Shown one piece after another: positions 48,169-60,230 of a DNA stretch of 64,000 nucleotides (positions are counted from its first letter, which is position 1; every line of letters begins with the position of its first letter). This DNA is from Chrysomallon squamiferum. Its lineage: Eukaryota > Mollusca > Gastropoda > Neomphalida > Peltospiridae. The position numbers were made by a program, and so were the translations under genes. The stretch is taken from NCBI GenBank assembly GCA_012295275.1, contig CM022676.1:17930391-17994390 (forward strand), in the 5' to 3' direction. The notes below the pieces were generated by a model, which was not told the origin of the DNA, searched no databases, and was given only the letters and a program-made list of their open reading frames with translations.

Positions 48169-48757
48169 CTGCAGTGAGATACGTAAAATATTTAACTTCA
48201 ATATTAAATATAAAGTTTAGTAGTTTTAAACAAAAGTATGATTTTTTTTTATGAATCTACATTTGTCAGACGAATGCATTTTTCTGTGCTTATTATGATT
48301 TTCAATGTTTTAGTTATTTTTATTTGTGTATGAAAAATCGCAAGACAGATACACACACACTATCTCTCTCTTTCACACACACACATATACAATCTGTCTC
48401 TCACATACACATATCACATCATACAATCTCTCTCTCATACATACATCACAGACACATATACAATCTGTCTCATACATACATACACATCGAACTCTCTCTA
48501 TCATACATACATATGCACTCTCTCTCTCTCTCTGACTGACTTTGCAATAAAATAATCTTTATCTCTATGTAATAAAATTAAAACAGCTAAGTAAACTTTA
48601 GTCCTAACATTAGGTCAAGTTATCACTGACTAACTCGTGTTTTAATAGCAAGCTGAACAAAGAGGACAAACATTTCAAACACAGGTTGTAGAAATTTTCT
48701 AAATTTCAGTATACAATCTAGTGATTCACACACACACACAGACATATTCAAACATAC

Positions 48758-48844
48758 CCTGTCACTGTTGAGAGGTTTCAGAAAACATTCTAACACAGGC
48801 TACACATCACTTGACACCAGACTGTTGCTTAGATGAGGTTTCAC
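48758..48844 (-). pseudogene. CAMSAP-like exon with one nonsense codon
   Basis: 29 codons with an ATTTTCAG acceptor and a GTATGT donor. It reads VKPHLSNSLVSSDV, TAG (48802-48800), PVLECFLKPLNSDR. The family has IKPPV--LL-S-ELY at this point; the TAG replaces the conserved tyrosine by one base. Confidence 0.75.
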
Positions 48845-49430
48845 CTGAAAATTACACAATAATAATAAAATAATGATACTTTTTTAAACACATTTTAATC
48901 ATGATGATGATGATAAAAATTACCATCAATAATAAATATAACAACAACAACAACAGTAGTAGTAGTAGTAGCTGTAATAATAATAGCAAAAATAGCAATA
49001 ACAACACAACAATAACAGTAATAATAATTTACTATATACATTTAAATCTATTAATGAGAAGAAGAAGGAATTAATGTTTTATAGAACATATATATAGCAT
49101 TGTATTTTTGCTTTTGTATTAAACAGATGTTATGAAAGAATAAGGTAATTTGTTTTTAAAGAGTCATGCAATAATATATTTTTAATTTTATTCCATTAAT
49201 GACTAGCTGAACTGTACTGTAGAAAAAAGTGTCATGAGAGCAAACACAAATCTCTTCATAGAAAATTTTGACATCATTTAATGTATCAATTTTTCATGAA
49301 ATAATTCTAAGGTTTATAAAAACTAAGACACTAGAGATAATTAAAACAAAGCAACAATGCATATAATAACTTTAATAATTAGAACATAAATCTTGAAAGA
49401 TTAAAGAAAATAATAAAATATTTCACTCAC

Positions 49431-49521
49431 ATCTGATTTTTCATAAAATGGTTCTTTAAATTCATTTGGAACATTTTCTCCATATACTTTCTGAAAATCT
49501 CTGCCAATGATGAAATTTGGC
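49431..49521 (-). pseudogene. CAMSAP-like exon with VPNEFKEPFY
   Basis: 91 bp with a TTTTTCAG acceptor and a GTGAGT donor, open. It reads NFIIGRDFQKVYGENVPNE, then FKEPFYEKSD; CAMSAPs have AKAFGTDNVPEELQEPFYTD. Phases fit both neighbours. Confidence 0.8.
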
Positions 49522-49555
49522 CTGAAAAACATGAAACTTAAATAATAAAGATTTA

Positions 49556-49557
<2 letters not shown>

Positions 49558-49618
<61 letters not shown>

Positions 49619-49635
49619 AATAAATAAATAAATAA
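49558..49635 (+). repeat. (AAT)n(AAAT)n microsatellite
   Basis: In the first introns of the CAMSAP-like gene. Poly-Tyr and poly-Ile frames are artefacts. Confidence 0.95.
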
Positions 49636-50196
49636 AACAAATTAATAATAAAAAGTAGTAGTAGTAATAAGAAGAAACAAAACAAAATGTCAATAAATTA
49701 AAACTGACAGTTACTAGATTAGTAAATAAAAAAAGGAAGTGAAACTGAAAAGAAATTTTCATCATTATAATACTTGATTTAAACAATTGAGTATGTATAG
49801 GTCATACAGTAAATCATTTCTGGCTTACTAGCATCTTTTTTTTTTTTTAAAAAAATTATTCCAGACGTAATCAATTAATAATTCAGACTTGTAGTTTTAT
49901 CGAACTTTTATCATCAAACTTAAACATTTTGGTTGTAAAAGCTCGCCAGCCAGGTACTTTGAAATGTCTGGTTTCAATTTTGAAAACTCCCCAATGTAAA
50001 TAAAATAAATAATTATGTTTTTACTTACCCTGGCTGTCAAGAACAATGAACACAAGATATCACCGTCGGGCTCATATACACGTGGATCCCATGAGGTTTT
50101 TCGCTTTTATTCGACGACCGGTCCGATTTAACTGACGTAAAAATGGTGATGTCATTATTCCAAAACATGTTATAAATGTAATGTTGACTGAAATAC

Positions 50197-50291
50197 CTGA
50201 AATCCAGCTGACAGCTTTTCAAAGATATAGTGATATTTCTTAAATAATCCAGAAATTCACAGACAAATTGTGTAAGTGATTCGGCCGCCAT
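50197..50291 (-). pseudogene. CAMSAP-like first coding exon
   Basis: ATG at 50291 in a GC-richer context (GGCGGCC follows). The exon reads MAAESLTQFVCEFLDYL, RNITISLKSCQLDF, then a GTATTT donor, and joins the next exon by a split arginine codon. An in-frame ATG 45 bp upstream is possible but less likely. Confidence 0.6.
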
Positions 50292-51324
50292 TGTTTTAAG
50301 CTTGTCAAACCGAGCAGTGATAGAGTTACCTCCCATTTGGGGGCGGAGTTATGATGTCGTGCTGAGGTCATTACGACTGTATACATCATGCTTCATACTA
50401 CAGTCATCAAATACAGGAGACTTCTATTGTAATGTATGTCAGTATATGAGCCGTTATTTACGTGTATACCTACATATATTTAAAAAATGTCTCTGTTTAG
50501 TTATTTGTTTATTTAATCTGATTTATATTTCTTTCATCGTGAAATGTCAGTGCAGACATTGCTCTGTTTTGTTTATCGCATACGTTGTTGATCATCACTC
50601 CAAACCTGCAGGGTTAATTAACTCACATACACATAATTATGTAAATATACATACATCCACCCGTCCATTTTTCTTTCTCAAATTAGTAATTAATTTGTAT
50701 TTCTGAAACCACAATTATGCACTAATATTTTAAAATCTTCATTATAACCTCTTAATTTCCATACATATTCAGATATTGTTAATATTGTATTTTATTTTAT
50801 ATCTTTTGACACACTATGCATTTAAATATTTAACTGGTTTTAAATTTATTTTTCTCTACATAGGATATGAAACTCTTTCCTGCAGTGATGACTTAGGGAT
50901 GTTCTGTTCTTACACAAACACCTGTCACTGAAGTGATTTCAGAACATTATTACTCTGTAGAATTGAGTGACAGAAGCAGTCACAATCTGAGATTGGTGTA
51001 AAACCAAGGGTGAGAAAAAATTTAAAATTAAATATTTTAAAATGTAAGCAGTTGTCACATAATGTTACTAAACAAATGCTATCACCTTACTATAAATAAA
51101 TTAATAATACTCATAAATAAGTTATTAATAAATTATAAAATCAAATTGAATATTTATTAAATATCTTGCAATAGTTTTAGTAGAGAGAGAGAGAGTCTGT
51201 GTGTTTGCCTAAGTATCAAGCCATACATTTCAATATGTATATGTAAATGTACTATATTTTATTTATTTAGTTGTTATGTATAGTTACTTACCTGTTTCCT
51301 TATTTATTTATTTATTAAGTTTAG
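50292..51324. other. Spacer between the head-to-head CAMSAP-like and MetRS-like copies
   Basis: No N-terminal exons of a methionyl-tRNA synthetase were recognised here. A plus-strand frame of 134 codons (50302-50706) looks like AT-rich chance sequence. Confidence 0.4.
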
Positions 51325-51442
51325 TTTATCCGCAACATGGCAAAAGAAATATATTAGTCACCAGTGCTCTTCCATATATCAGCAGTGTTCCTCACCATGG
51401 CAACATCACTGGTTGTGTAGTCAGTTCTTATGTTTCCTCCAG
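51325..51442 (+). pseudogene. Methionyl-tRNA synthetase-like exon with the HIGH-type motif
   Basis: The acceptor is TTTAG, the donor CCAG before GTTAGA. It reads [30 protein letters not shown] and VVSSYVSSR. Cytosolic MetRS has RNVLITSALPYVNNVPHLG at the start of its catalytic domain. The HIGH-type ATP-binding motif is HHGN here instead of HLGN. Further differences (SYVSSR where ADVFAR is usual) suggest relaxed constraint. The N-terminal GST-like domain is not present in the window. Confidence 0.75.
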
Positions 51443-52011
51443 GTTAGACATATTATTTTATGTGTTAGAGTTATCTTCCTTAGCAAATTTCTGTTTTATT
51501 ATTTTAGCTTTTTGAACTACACTATTTGTATTATAACTTTAGTTTGTTTTATTTTAAATAACATATTATTATTTTGTTATTGAATTAATATTATTACAGT
51601 TAGATATGTTATTCTTATTTCACTTAATTTTATTATTATTTGTTTTAGTGTCATTATTTTCAGAATGTTCGAAGTCTGACTATCACAATATGAGAGGTCA
51701 CCAGTGTGACTCATCAATGCTGTTAAACAGAAAAACACAAAAAGTCATTACCTGTTATTAAAACATCACAGGTAAAGCTGATTTTTTTTTTCTTGATTCA
51801 TTTGCTGATAAAGTTTCAAATCCTTCTAACCATGTCCATTCTAAGGACTCACACATTTGTTTGGTGGGGTATGAATTTAATAGTTAACATTTGTTTACGG
51901 TTGTCATTATATAAGAAAATGCAAAATTGTTAGAATATTTTAGTAAGTAAATAATTATATGGGTAGTATTCAGCTTAATGATAACTGTTCTTATCCATTT
52001 GTATTAGACCG

Positions 52012-52013
<2 letters not shown>

Positions 52014-52070
<57 letters not shown>
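52014..52070 (+). repeat. (CA)n microsatellite
   Basis: A CA run between the first and second MetRS-like exons. Confidence 0.97.
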
Positions 52071-52073
<3 letters not shown>

Positions 52074-52189
52074 ACTCATCCTATATATATATTTATTTGT
52101 ATTTCATCACTGACTTGGAAAACAACTATCTTGATAATGAATTGTTTAAGTGTCTGTGTGTGGATGGGTTGATGTGTGGTTCTGTTTGA

Positions 52190-54835
52190 TGTTGGTGTTT
52201 GGGTGTATATGTAACTGTATGTTTGTTGTGTATATAGATGTGTGTTTGTGTTTGGGTGGGTATATATGGTGTTTGTTTGGGTATATATGTTTGTGTGTGT
52301 TTGTGTTATAGGTGGGTATATGTGTGTTTGTGTTTGGGTTTGGGTATATATATAACTGTATGTTTGTGTGTATAGGTAGTGTGTTTGTTTGTGGGTATAT
52401 ATAAGTATGTTTGTGTATAGGTAGATGTGTGTTTGTGTTTGGTGTTATATAACTGTATGTGTTTGGGTGTTTGTGTGTATGGTGTGTTGTATATATAATG
52501 TATGTTTGTGTTTGGTGTTTGGGTGGGTATATATAACTGTATGTTTTGTGTGTAGGTAGTGTGTGTTTGGTGTTTGTTGTTTGTTTGTATATATATAACT
52601 GTATGTTTGTGTATAGGTATAGGTGTGTGTTGTGTGTGTTTGGGTGGGTATATATAACTGTATGTTTTGTGTGTGTAGGTAGATGTGTGTTTTGGTTGGG
52701 TGGGTATATATAACTGTATGTTTGTGTGTATAGGTAGATGTGTGTTTGGTGTTTGGGTGGGTATATATAACTGTATGTTTGTGTGTATAGGTAGATGTGT
52801 GTTTGTGTTTGGGTGGGTATATATAACTGTATGTTTGTGTGTATAGGTAGATGTGTGTTGGTGTTTGGGTGGGTATATATAACTGTATGTTTGTGTGTAT
52901 AGGTAGATGTGTGTTGGTGTTTGGGTGGGTATATATAACTGTATGTTTGTGTGTATGGGTATGTGTGTTGTGTTTGGGTGGGTATATATAATATAATGTA
53001 GATGTGTGTTTGTGTTTGTATTTTTGTGTGTATAGGTAGATGTGTGTTGGTGTTTGGGTGGTATATATATATAACTGTATGTTTGTGTGTATAGGTAGAT
53101 GTGTGTTTGTGTTTGGTGTGGGTATATATATATATGTTTTTGTGTGTATAGGTAGATGTGTTTGTGTGTATAGGTAGATGTGTGTTGGTGTGGGTGGGTA
53201 TATATAACTGTATGTTTGTGTGTATGTTGTTTGTGTTTGGGTGGGTATATATAACTGTATGTTTGTGTGTAGATGTGTGTTGGTGTTTTAGTGGGTATGT
53301 ATATATAACTGTATGTTTTGGTAGGTAGATGTGTGTTTGTGTGTTGTGTGTGTTTGGGTGGGTATATATAACTGTATGTTTTGTGTATAGGTAGATGTGT
53401 GTTTGTGTTTGGGTGGGTATATATAACTGTATGTTTGTGTGTGTATAGGTATGTGTGTTTGTGTTTGGGTGGGTATATATAACTGTATGTTTGTGTGTAT
53501 AGGTAGATGTGTGTTGGTGTTTGGGTGGGTATATATATGTTTGTGTGTATAGGTAGATGTTTGTGTGTGTATATATAACTGTATGTTTGTGTGTAGGTGT
53601 GTGTTGGTGTTTGTATGGTGGGTATATATAACTGTATGTTTGTGTGTATAGGTAGTGTGTGTGTTTGTGTTTGGGTGGGTTGGGTGGGTATATATAACTG
53701 TATGTTTGTGTGTATAGGTAGATGTGTGTTTGTGTTTGGGTGGGTATATATAACTGTATGTTTGTGTGTATAGGTAGATGTGTGTTTGTGTTTGGGTGGG
53801 TATATATAACTGTATGTTTGTGTGTTTGTGTGTAGGTGTGTGTTGGTGTTTGGGTGGGTATATATAACTGTATGTTTGTGTGTATGTATATACTGTGTGT
53901 GTTGGTGTATTTGTGTTGTGTTTGGGGTATATATATATATGTGTTTGTGTGTTTGTGTTTGGGTGTATATGTTTGTGTGTATAGGTGTGTATGTGTGTTG
54001 GTGTTTGGGTGGGTATATATAATGTTTGTGTGTATATGTATGTGTTGTTTATGGGTAGATGTGTGTTTGTGTGTTTGGTGTTTGGGTGGGTATATATAAC
54101 TGTATGTTTGTGTGTATAGGTGATGTGTGTGTTTGGGTGGGTATATATAACTGTATGTTTGTGTGTATTTGTGTATATATAATGTGTATGTTTGTGTGTT
54201 AGGTGTGTTTGGGTGGGTATATATAACTGTATGTTTGTGTGTGTGTATGTGTGTGTGTTTGTGTTTGGGTGGGTATATATAACTGTGTATGTTTGTGTGT
54301 ATAGGTAGATGTGTGTTTGTGTTATATTTGTGTTTGGATTTGTGGGTATATAACTGTATGTTTGTGTGTATAGGTAGATGTGTGTGTGTGTGGGTATATA
54401 TACTGTATGTTTTGTGTGTGTGTTTGTGTTTGGGTGGGTATATATGTGTATGTTTGTGTTTGTGGGTAACTGTAATGTGTTTGTGTTTTGTGGGTATATA
54501 TAACTGTATGTGGGTGTGTGTTTTGTTTGGGTGGGTATATATAACTGTATGTTTGTGTGTATAGGTAGATGTGTGTTGGTGTTTGGGTGGGTATATATAA
54601 CTGTATGTTTGTGTGTATAGGTAGATGTGTGTTGGTGTTTGGGTGGGTATATATAACTGTATGTTTGTGTGTATGGGTAGATGTGTGTTTGTGTTGGGTG
54701 TGTATGTGTGTGTATAGGTAGATGTGTGTTGTGTTTTGGTATATATATATATGTGTGTATGTGTGTGTAGGTAGATGTGTTTGTGGTGGGTATATATAAC
54801 TGTATGTTTGTGTGTATAGGGTTATTATTACAATT
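52190..54835 (+). repeat. Minisatellite of about 56 bp, some 45 copies
   Basis: The unit is GGGTGGGTATATATAACTG, TATGTTTGTGTGTATAGGTA, GATGTGTGTTTGTGTTT. Copies vary by loss of short blocks, especially in the middle and near the ends; the best copies are at about 52700-52960 and 54540-54680. It fills the space between two MetRS-like exons where further catalytic-domain exons should be. Cysteine/valine-rich open frames over it are artefacts. Confidence 0.95.
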
Positions 54836-54858
54836 TGTGTATTTTGTTAATTTTTCAG

Positions 54859-55010
54859 ATTGTAGCTGATAAAGGTTTCACTACTAAATCTGGACAACAA
54901 AAGCTAAACAGATAAGAAATATTTGTATTGGAGATGGAATGAAACCAAGATGTATCAGTTGTGACCAGAAATGGGGGACCCTAGTCCCATTGGAGGGATG
55001 CACTGACCAA
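54859..55010 (+). pseudogene. Methionyl-tRNA synthetase-like exon (KPRC...KWGT)
   Basis: After an acceptor (TTTTTCAG) the recognisable frame starts at 54891 with WTTKAKQIRNICIGDGM, then KPRCISCDQKWGTLVPLEG, and ends before GTATAA. Cytosolic MetRS has [20 protein letters not shown], then CITRDLKWGTPVPLEG. The first 32 bases of the exon are in another frame, and a TAA precedes the W in frame, so one frameshift is likely. Relative to the family about 170 residues are missing between this exon and the previous one. Confidence 0.75.
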
Positions 55011-55438
55011 GTATAATAAATTACTTACATTTATATAAAAATAATAATAACTTCCTGTCTTAAAAAAGTAGTCTTTGTTGTGAATACTGAGCAAAAAATA
55101 GTAAAAGAAATATGAATTAGAAAAACCATCTAAATTGTAAGATATTCTTATAGTATCACAAAAAAAGACATCTATTCATGTATGTATTTAATGTTAAATT
55201 TGAAGATGATAAGCCTGATGTCTGATTTCTAAAATATGTTATCCCTAAAATTTGTGAATAAAATCCTCAATTAAAGCTTACAGTTCAAGACATACAACTG
55301 GCTAAAGATTTATATAATTATATTTTATATCTTAATGAAAATATAATAACAAAAAATGATGAGTATTTTTCTCTTCTGTTTTAAAAAGAGAGAAGCATTT
55401 ATTTGTTTTATTATATTTATGAGTGGTTAAATTTCCAG

Positions 55439-55523
55439 GTATTCTGTGTTTGGTTTGATGTTCCAGTTGACTACATTTCAGTCACAGCTAACTACACAGA
55501 CAGGACAGAAAAATCCATCAAAG
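55439..55523 (+). pseudogene. Methionyl-tRNA synthetase-like exon (VWFD...TANYT)
   Basis: 85 bp with an ATTTCCAG acceptor and a GTTTGT donor, open. It reads VFCVWFDVPVDYISVTANY, TDRTEKSIK; the family has [20 protein letters not shown]. It follows the previous exon in phase. The KFSKS (KMSKS-type) exon and the C-terminal domains were not found downstream. Confidence 0.75.
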
Positions 55524-55985
55524 GTTTGTTTTGTGTTTTTTATTTCTAGTTTACATTTTTATTTTTTGAAATCAGAATAGCAAAAGCAAAAACAATTAAA
55601 TAAATATTAATTTTGTTAAATTTTTAGATAATCTATAATTTTGTAAGTATGAATAAGATGACATAGATGTGATTATGTTGCTGTGTATAATTAGTGTGTT
55701 TTATCTAAATATTCTGTTTGAAAACAATAAGAATCTTCACTTATTAATGTTCATTTTCAGTCTGACAGTTTATATTTGTTGTCAAGGGAAACCCAGATTT
55801 AACATAATTTATTCAGTTTCCTGCTTTCTTTCTTAGTATATATTTTCATTAGATTCTTCATTTAATTCCAAATATTATATTATAAAATTTGATACAAACA
55901 AATGTCCATTTTAACATATTTTTTCTTCTTCTTTTTATATTATTATCATTTTCAGTTTTTTTTTTTTTTTTTATGCTTGTGTTGC

Positions 55986-56022
<37 letters not shown>

Positions 56023-56024
56023 AG

Positions 56025-56086
<62 letters not shown>

Positions 56087-57214
56087 GTATTATTATTATT
56101 TTATTATTATTATTATTTTTATTATACTTCCACACTTTCATATGTTTATCTTTCTTTTTCAAGGACAGTGTATCATTTCACAGATATAATTTTTTTTTAC
56201 TTCCACACTTCTGTGCACTGATTTTTCATACAGTCACTTATGCAAATATACCTCCATATGTGATATTGATATTGAAATTCTGCTTTGTTGTACGCTTTTT
56301 AATTAATCAAAGAAATCAGTTCAAAGAGAAACTCGATGTTTTGTTTATCAAGACTACAGTTAACTCCATGCATATCCGGTCTAAAAAAAATTGTGTTTAT
56401 AAATACAAAGTAGATATTGGCAAATTAAGGTAAGTCTTTATGTCCAATGTATCGAACTATGAGTAAATCTTTTATCTGAAATAAATATGTGAGATACAAT
56501 CATTAATAGTGGCTCGTCTTATAACTTACAGTTTTTGTATTATTTACTACTACTCAGCTACTGTACTAGTACTACCTAGTGAAGTTTCAGTTGTCAGTTA
56601 TAAACAATAAACAGTTGTGTGGAGTACAATTTACTGTAATAGTTCGACAGAACTGATGTAAATATGTTGCTACTTGGGTTTGTTTTTATGTGTACCTAAA
56701 CAAAAAGTATATTAAATTGTTAATAAAGTTAAAATTAGCCATATTCTGATTTATTTATTATTATTACATGGATAATGTTAAGTTGTCATACGCTGTTTCT
56801 TTACTTCCAAGTTTAAAATGAATCCAAGGCAAGTTTGACAGAAATGGCTACCATAAACACAGCTCTAGAATGTCATGTATCTAACTTTTTCATTCATGTA
56901 TAGAGGTTCTATTACATTATAAATGTTTATCTTGTGATTCAAATAAAAAAATTATACAAAATGGTTAATTTTTCCAAATTTTTATTTGATTTGTTTATTC
57001 CCTGGTATTTGTAACTGACAAAAGTAGTAGTATTTCTATGCATCCTCTGACAATGGGTCAAGATTACTGAAGACCAAAGTTACCATATTCCATTTTATAT
57101 TTATGTTAATTTTCATATGCTAGTATTTTTTTAGTATGTTTCTTGTTTTTTCTATAGAATTAGAAAAATGGATTCAACCCTATCAGGGAATCTGCTAGTT
57201 GTTAATGTGTTTCT
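55524..57214. other. AT-rich spacer with poly(T) and (ATT)n; no gene
   Basis: T runs near 55959-56018 and an ATT run near 56028-56120. No further MetRS-like exon was recognised up to the right arm. Confidence 0.45.
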
Positions 57215-58085
57215 ATGAGACACAATAGAAGCCTTGACTGAAAACAACTGAGTTTAAGAAGAAAATGCCAAACTGAAATGCATTGCTTTTGTTTCAATAT
57301 TACTTTCCACACTTATGTAATTATGACTGAAGAATTTCTTAAGTGATTTATTGGTCAGATATTTTATAGGGGCAAGAATACCTAAAATGTCATTGAAGTT
57401 ACAGTCCCAGATCATGTATGTATTAGTCAGTGTAAAAAATTACAAAAGTGTTTATCTGATGCACTTTATTACATTAGTTATAAGCAGTTGTTTGTCATTT
57501 TGAATTGAAAAATATCTTATAATCTTCATGAGACTTTTATTCATTCTCAAAACCTTGTCACACAGTTTTGTTTCACTGGTGTTACTAGAGGTGAAGTCTG
57601 TGAGTTGAGAAATAACAGCCACTCCTAGTTGATCTTCCAACATGTAGATGTCAGCAAAGAAGTAGTACATGCACAAGAATGACTCTGTTTTTCTAAAATA
57701 TATCAGTAAAATGAACTGATGGTTTATTCACTGACTGTCATTAGTGTTGTTGGCGTAAACCTGTCTGTGTACTCTTGTTTTATAATTAAAGCTACATTAT
57801 TTTTGTATTTTCTTTATTTAATATTCAATGATAATTAATACTCTTCGTTGACATTACAATTGAAGAGTAAATTCCAGATATATAAAGATTTTCTAACTTA
57901 AGTTAGCATCATAAACTTACAAAGGGAAAAGAACTCAACGCAACCTAGAAACCTTTCCACTTTAATCCAAGAATATAAATAATTTCATGTTAGAGAAACA
58001 AATCCATTTGCCTATAAAAATATTTCCATATTATTACTAAATTTGCTATTATACTTAATATTTTAATTCTCTTTTTCATCTGTAG

Positions 58086-58262
58086 GAACTCAGAAGTTAG
58101 GCAAATGAAATTCTTGATTATATGGACATCCCTGGAAACCCTCTTGGTCTTTTCAAAGATGTCACAGAAAGATCTCTGGCCTCATTAATGGAAATGTGAG
58201 TGGATTTCCTGGAAATGTTGTGATGGTGTTTCTAATTCTGCTGAAAAGTTAGTTGTGACAGT
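58086..58262 (+). pseudogene. VPS13-like exon remnant with NPLGLFKDVTE (right arm)
   Basis: Acceptor TTTCATCTGTAG. It reads NEILDYMDIPGNPLGLF, KDVTE, then in shifted frames ISGLINGNVSGF and GVSNSAEKLVVT. The order and content match the VPS13 C-terminal region (GNP-GLF-DV-EG-SGLI, GVSNSA-K). Two single-base shifts are shared with the left-arm copy. Confidence 0.65.
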
Positions 58263-58849
58263 TCCCTGTATTACCTCTTTTTCAGGAAATGATATTTCAT
58301 TTAATCAGAAATCAAAGTTTTAACTCTTTTTATTCAAATTCAGTTTACTGTAATTTTACAACAATGTAAATAAAATGATATAAAAGCTTATGGTTTTAAA
58401 TCATGACTAGAAAACTATATTACAAAATTACTGAATACTTTTCTTGTTTTAATAACAGTACAAATGTAAACTTGACTTCAGTGAATGAACTGTTTTATAT
58501 TGTTAAACAAAGAAACATTTATTTAAGTATTTTGTTAACTTGTTGTAGTAATTGATGCAGTATTTCTCTCCAGAAGCAAAATCAAAGAAACTATCATACA
58601 TTAATATTAGCATAATATTTCTTCTTGTTTTTACTATTATTGCTCTTTTTTCTTCTTTATTCATTTATTGTTTTTTTCTTTCCTTTTTTTTTCTTTTTTT
58701 TATGAAATTAATAAATTGTAAATTATTTCAGGATTATGAATATCTTGTACAGGTAGCAGTTCTATATCTGACAGGTACAGGCTCCATGGTGACCAGTACT
58801 CTCAGGTGAACTAAGAAAAAAGGGAGACAATTCATCGGGTCTCATTGCA

Positions 58850-59150
58850 GCAGGTTTTAAGAGTGTGATATGAAACACTGGTTTTACAATCTTCATGCAG
58901 AATTCCAGGACATCACATACCCTCTTGTTTACATGTTCCTTCCAAACAAGACTCAAGCTATGTATGTCTCAGTTTTTCAACTCTTGAAGCCTGAAGCCAC
59001 AGATTATCTAGACTGACTTTGAGAAAGCTGTCTCCAGTGCAGCAGTGAAAGAGTTCAAGGAGATGTTTTTTCAGCAGTGCCCAAGTTCTGTGGAGGAAGA
59101 TTCAGCATATTGGTCATACAAAGAATATTCTGGTAACAGTAGTGTAAGAT
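58850..59150 (+). mobile_element. MULE-type transposase remnant (right arm)
   Basis: Reads FYNLHAEFQDITYPLVYMF, LPNKTQAMYVSVFQLLK, then in another frame TDFEKAVSSAAVKEFKEMF, then WRKIQHIGHTKNIL. MULE transposases (often with FLYWCH zinc fingers in animals) have a Y-IHA...YPLVYALLPNK.Q..Y...F..L stretch, a DFE-A motif with the second catalytic aspartate, and a C-F-H...W+KIQ stretch. No terminal repeats could be placed. At least three frame changes or stops are present. Confidence 0.6.
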
Positions 59151-59632
59151 GAAGAACCACCTAGTTAAAGTTGTTAGTGTTTAGATAAAAAAATGTGTGC
59201 ATTGTTTCTTTACTAATCATAGTTTTCTTTCTTAATATACTAACAGATTAGTCTTGAACTTTTCATTTATATATATTCTATAAAAAGTTTCATATCTTCA
59301 GTTATTTTACACCTAATATCAAACTACATTACAGTACAAATTAAAAAATATAAATAAATAAATAAAATAATTATTTATTATTTATATTTACTGTTTTATT
59401 TGTTTTATGTTGATTTAATTATTCTTCTGAGGATTAAGATGTTAGATTTAACACAGTGTGTAGGAAAACAATATTTATTCTGGTGAAAAAACTGTTTATT
59501 AACGTTTAATATCTTTTTATTATTTATTTTTAATTTCTTTTTAATTTATTAAACATCATTTTTAAAGTTTTAGTTGTAGAGTTCATAACAGTTAATAATG
59601 AAATTTAATCAAAATTGTTTTATTTACCACAG

Positions 59633-59830
59633 GGATTCTTGAAAGGAACTGGTTGATAATGGAGTTGTTGAAACTGTGTTCAAGTCTGTTTCAGGAATGT
59701 TTGATTTGACGTCTGCTCTAAATTCCAATCACAGACAGAACCCAGCTTGAATCCATCCCCAGAGATGTTGCTGTGTTCTGGTGGGTTGCTTCCAGCACAT
59801 TCAAGTCCACAAACAGAGTTCAGCAGCTGC
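59633..59830 (+). pseudogene. VPS13-like C-terminal exon remnant (right arm)
   Basis: Acceptor TTTACCACAG, then GFLKG, and in shifted frames the V-ETVFKSVSGMFDL-like stretch and CSGGLLPAHSSPQ, as in the left arm at 13030-13198. It is decayed in the same manner; the right copy has a few more substitutions near its start (TTGATAATGG where the left has TGGATTATGG in this orientation). Confidence 0.6.
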
Positions 59831-60230
59831 AGTTGTCAGTGGTAATATTTTTACTCACAGTTTTAATATGTTACTCATACACCACAACTCAGTTGTCAGT
59901 GGTAATATTTTGACTCACAGTTTTAATATGTTAATGATACACAACACAACTGAGAGGTAAGCTGCTCAGTTGTCAGTGGTAATATTTTTACTCACAGTTT
60001 TAATATGTTAATGATGCACAACACAACTGAGAGGTAAGCTGCTCAGTTGTCAGTGGTAATATTTTTACTCACAGTTTTAATTTATCACAGTTTTAATATG
60101 TTAATGATACACACAACACAACTGAGAGGTAAGCTGCTCAGTTGTCAGTGGTATTTTTTTACTCACAGTTTTAATATGTTAATGATGCACAACACAACTG
60201 AGAGGTAAGCTACTCAGTTGCTGTTATTAT
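59820..60230 (+). repeat. Tandem repeat of about 60-85 bp, five copies
   Basis: The unit contains CTCAGTTGTCAGTGGTAATA, TTTTTACTCACAGTTTTAAT, ATGTTAATGATACACAACAC, AACTGAGAGGTAAGCTG. Its ends (CTCAGTTGT and ACAACTGAG) are inverted. The left arm has a single copy near 12930-13010. Confidence 0.9.

Noticed and set aside
50302-50706. 134-codon plus-strand frame between the two relics
   Set aside because: No domain or start context, AT-rich low-complexity tail; likely chance.
53822-54564. Cys/Val-rich plus-strand frames over the minisatellite, and similar ones at 22466-22707 and 36098-36363
   Set aside because: They are translations of TG-rich tandem repeats.
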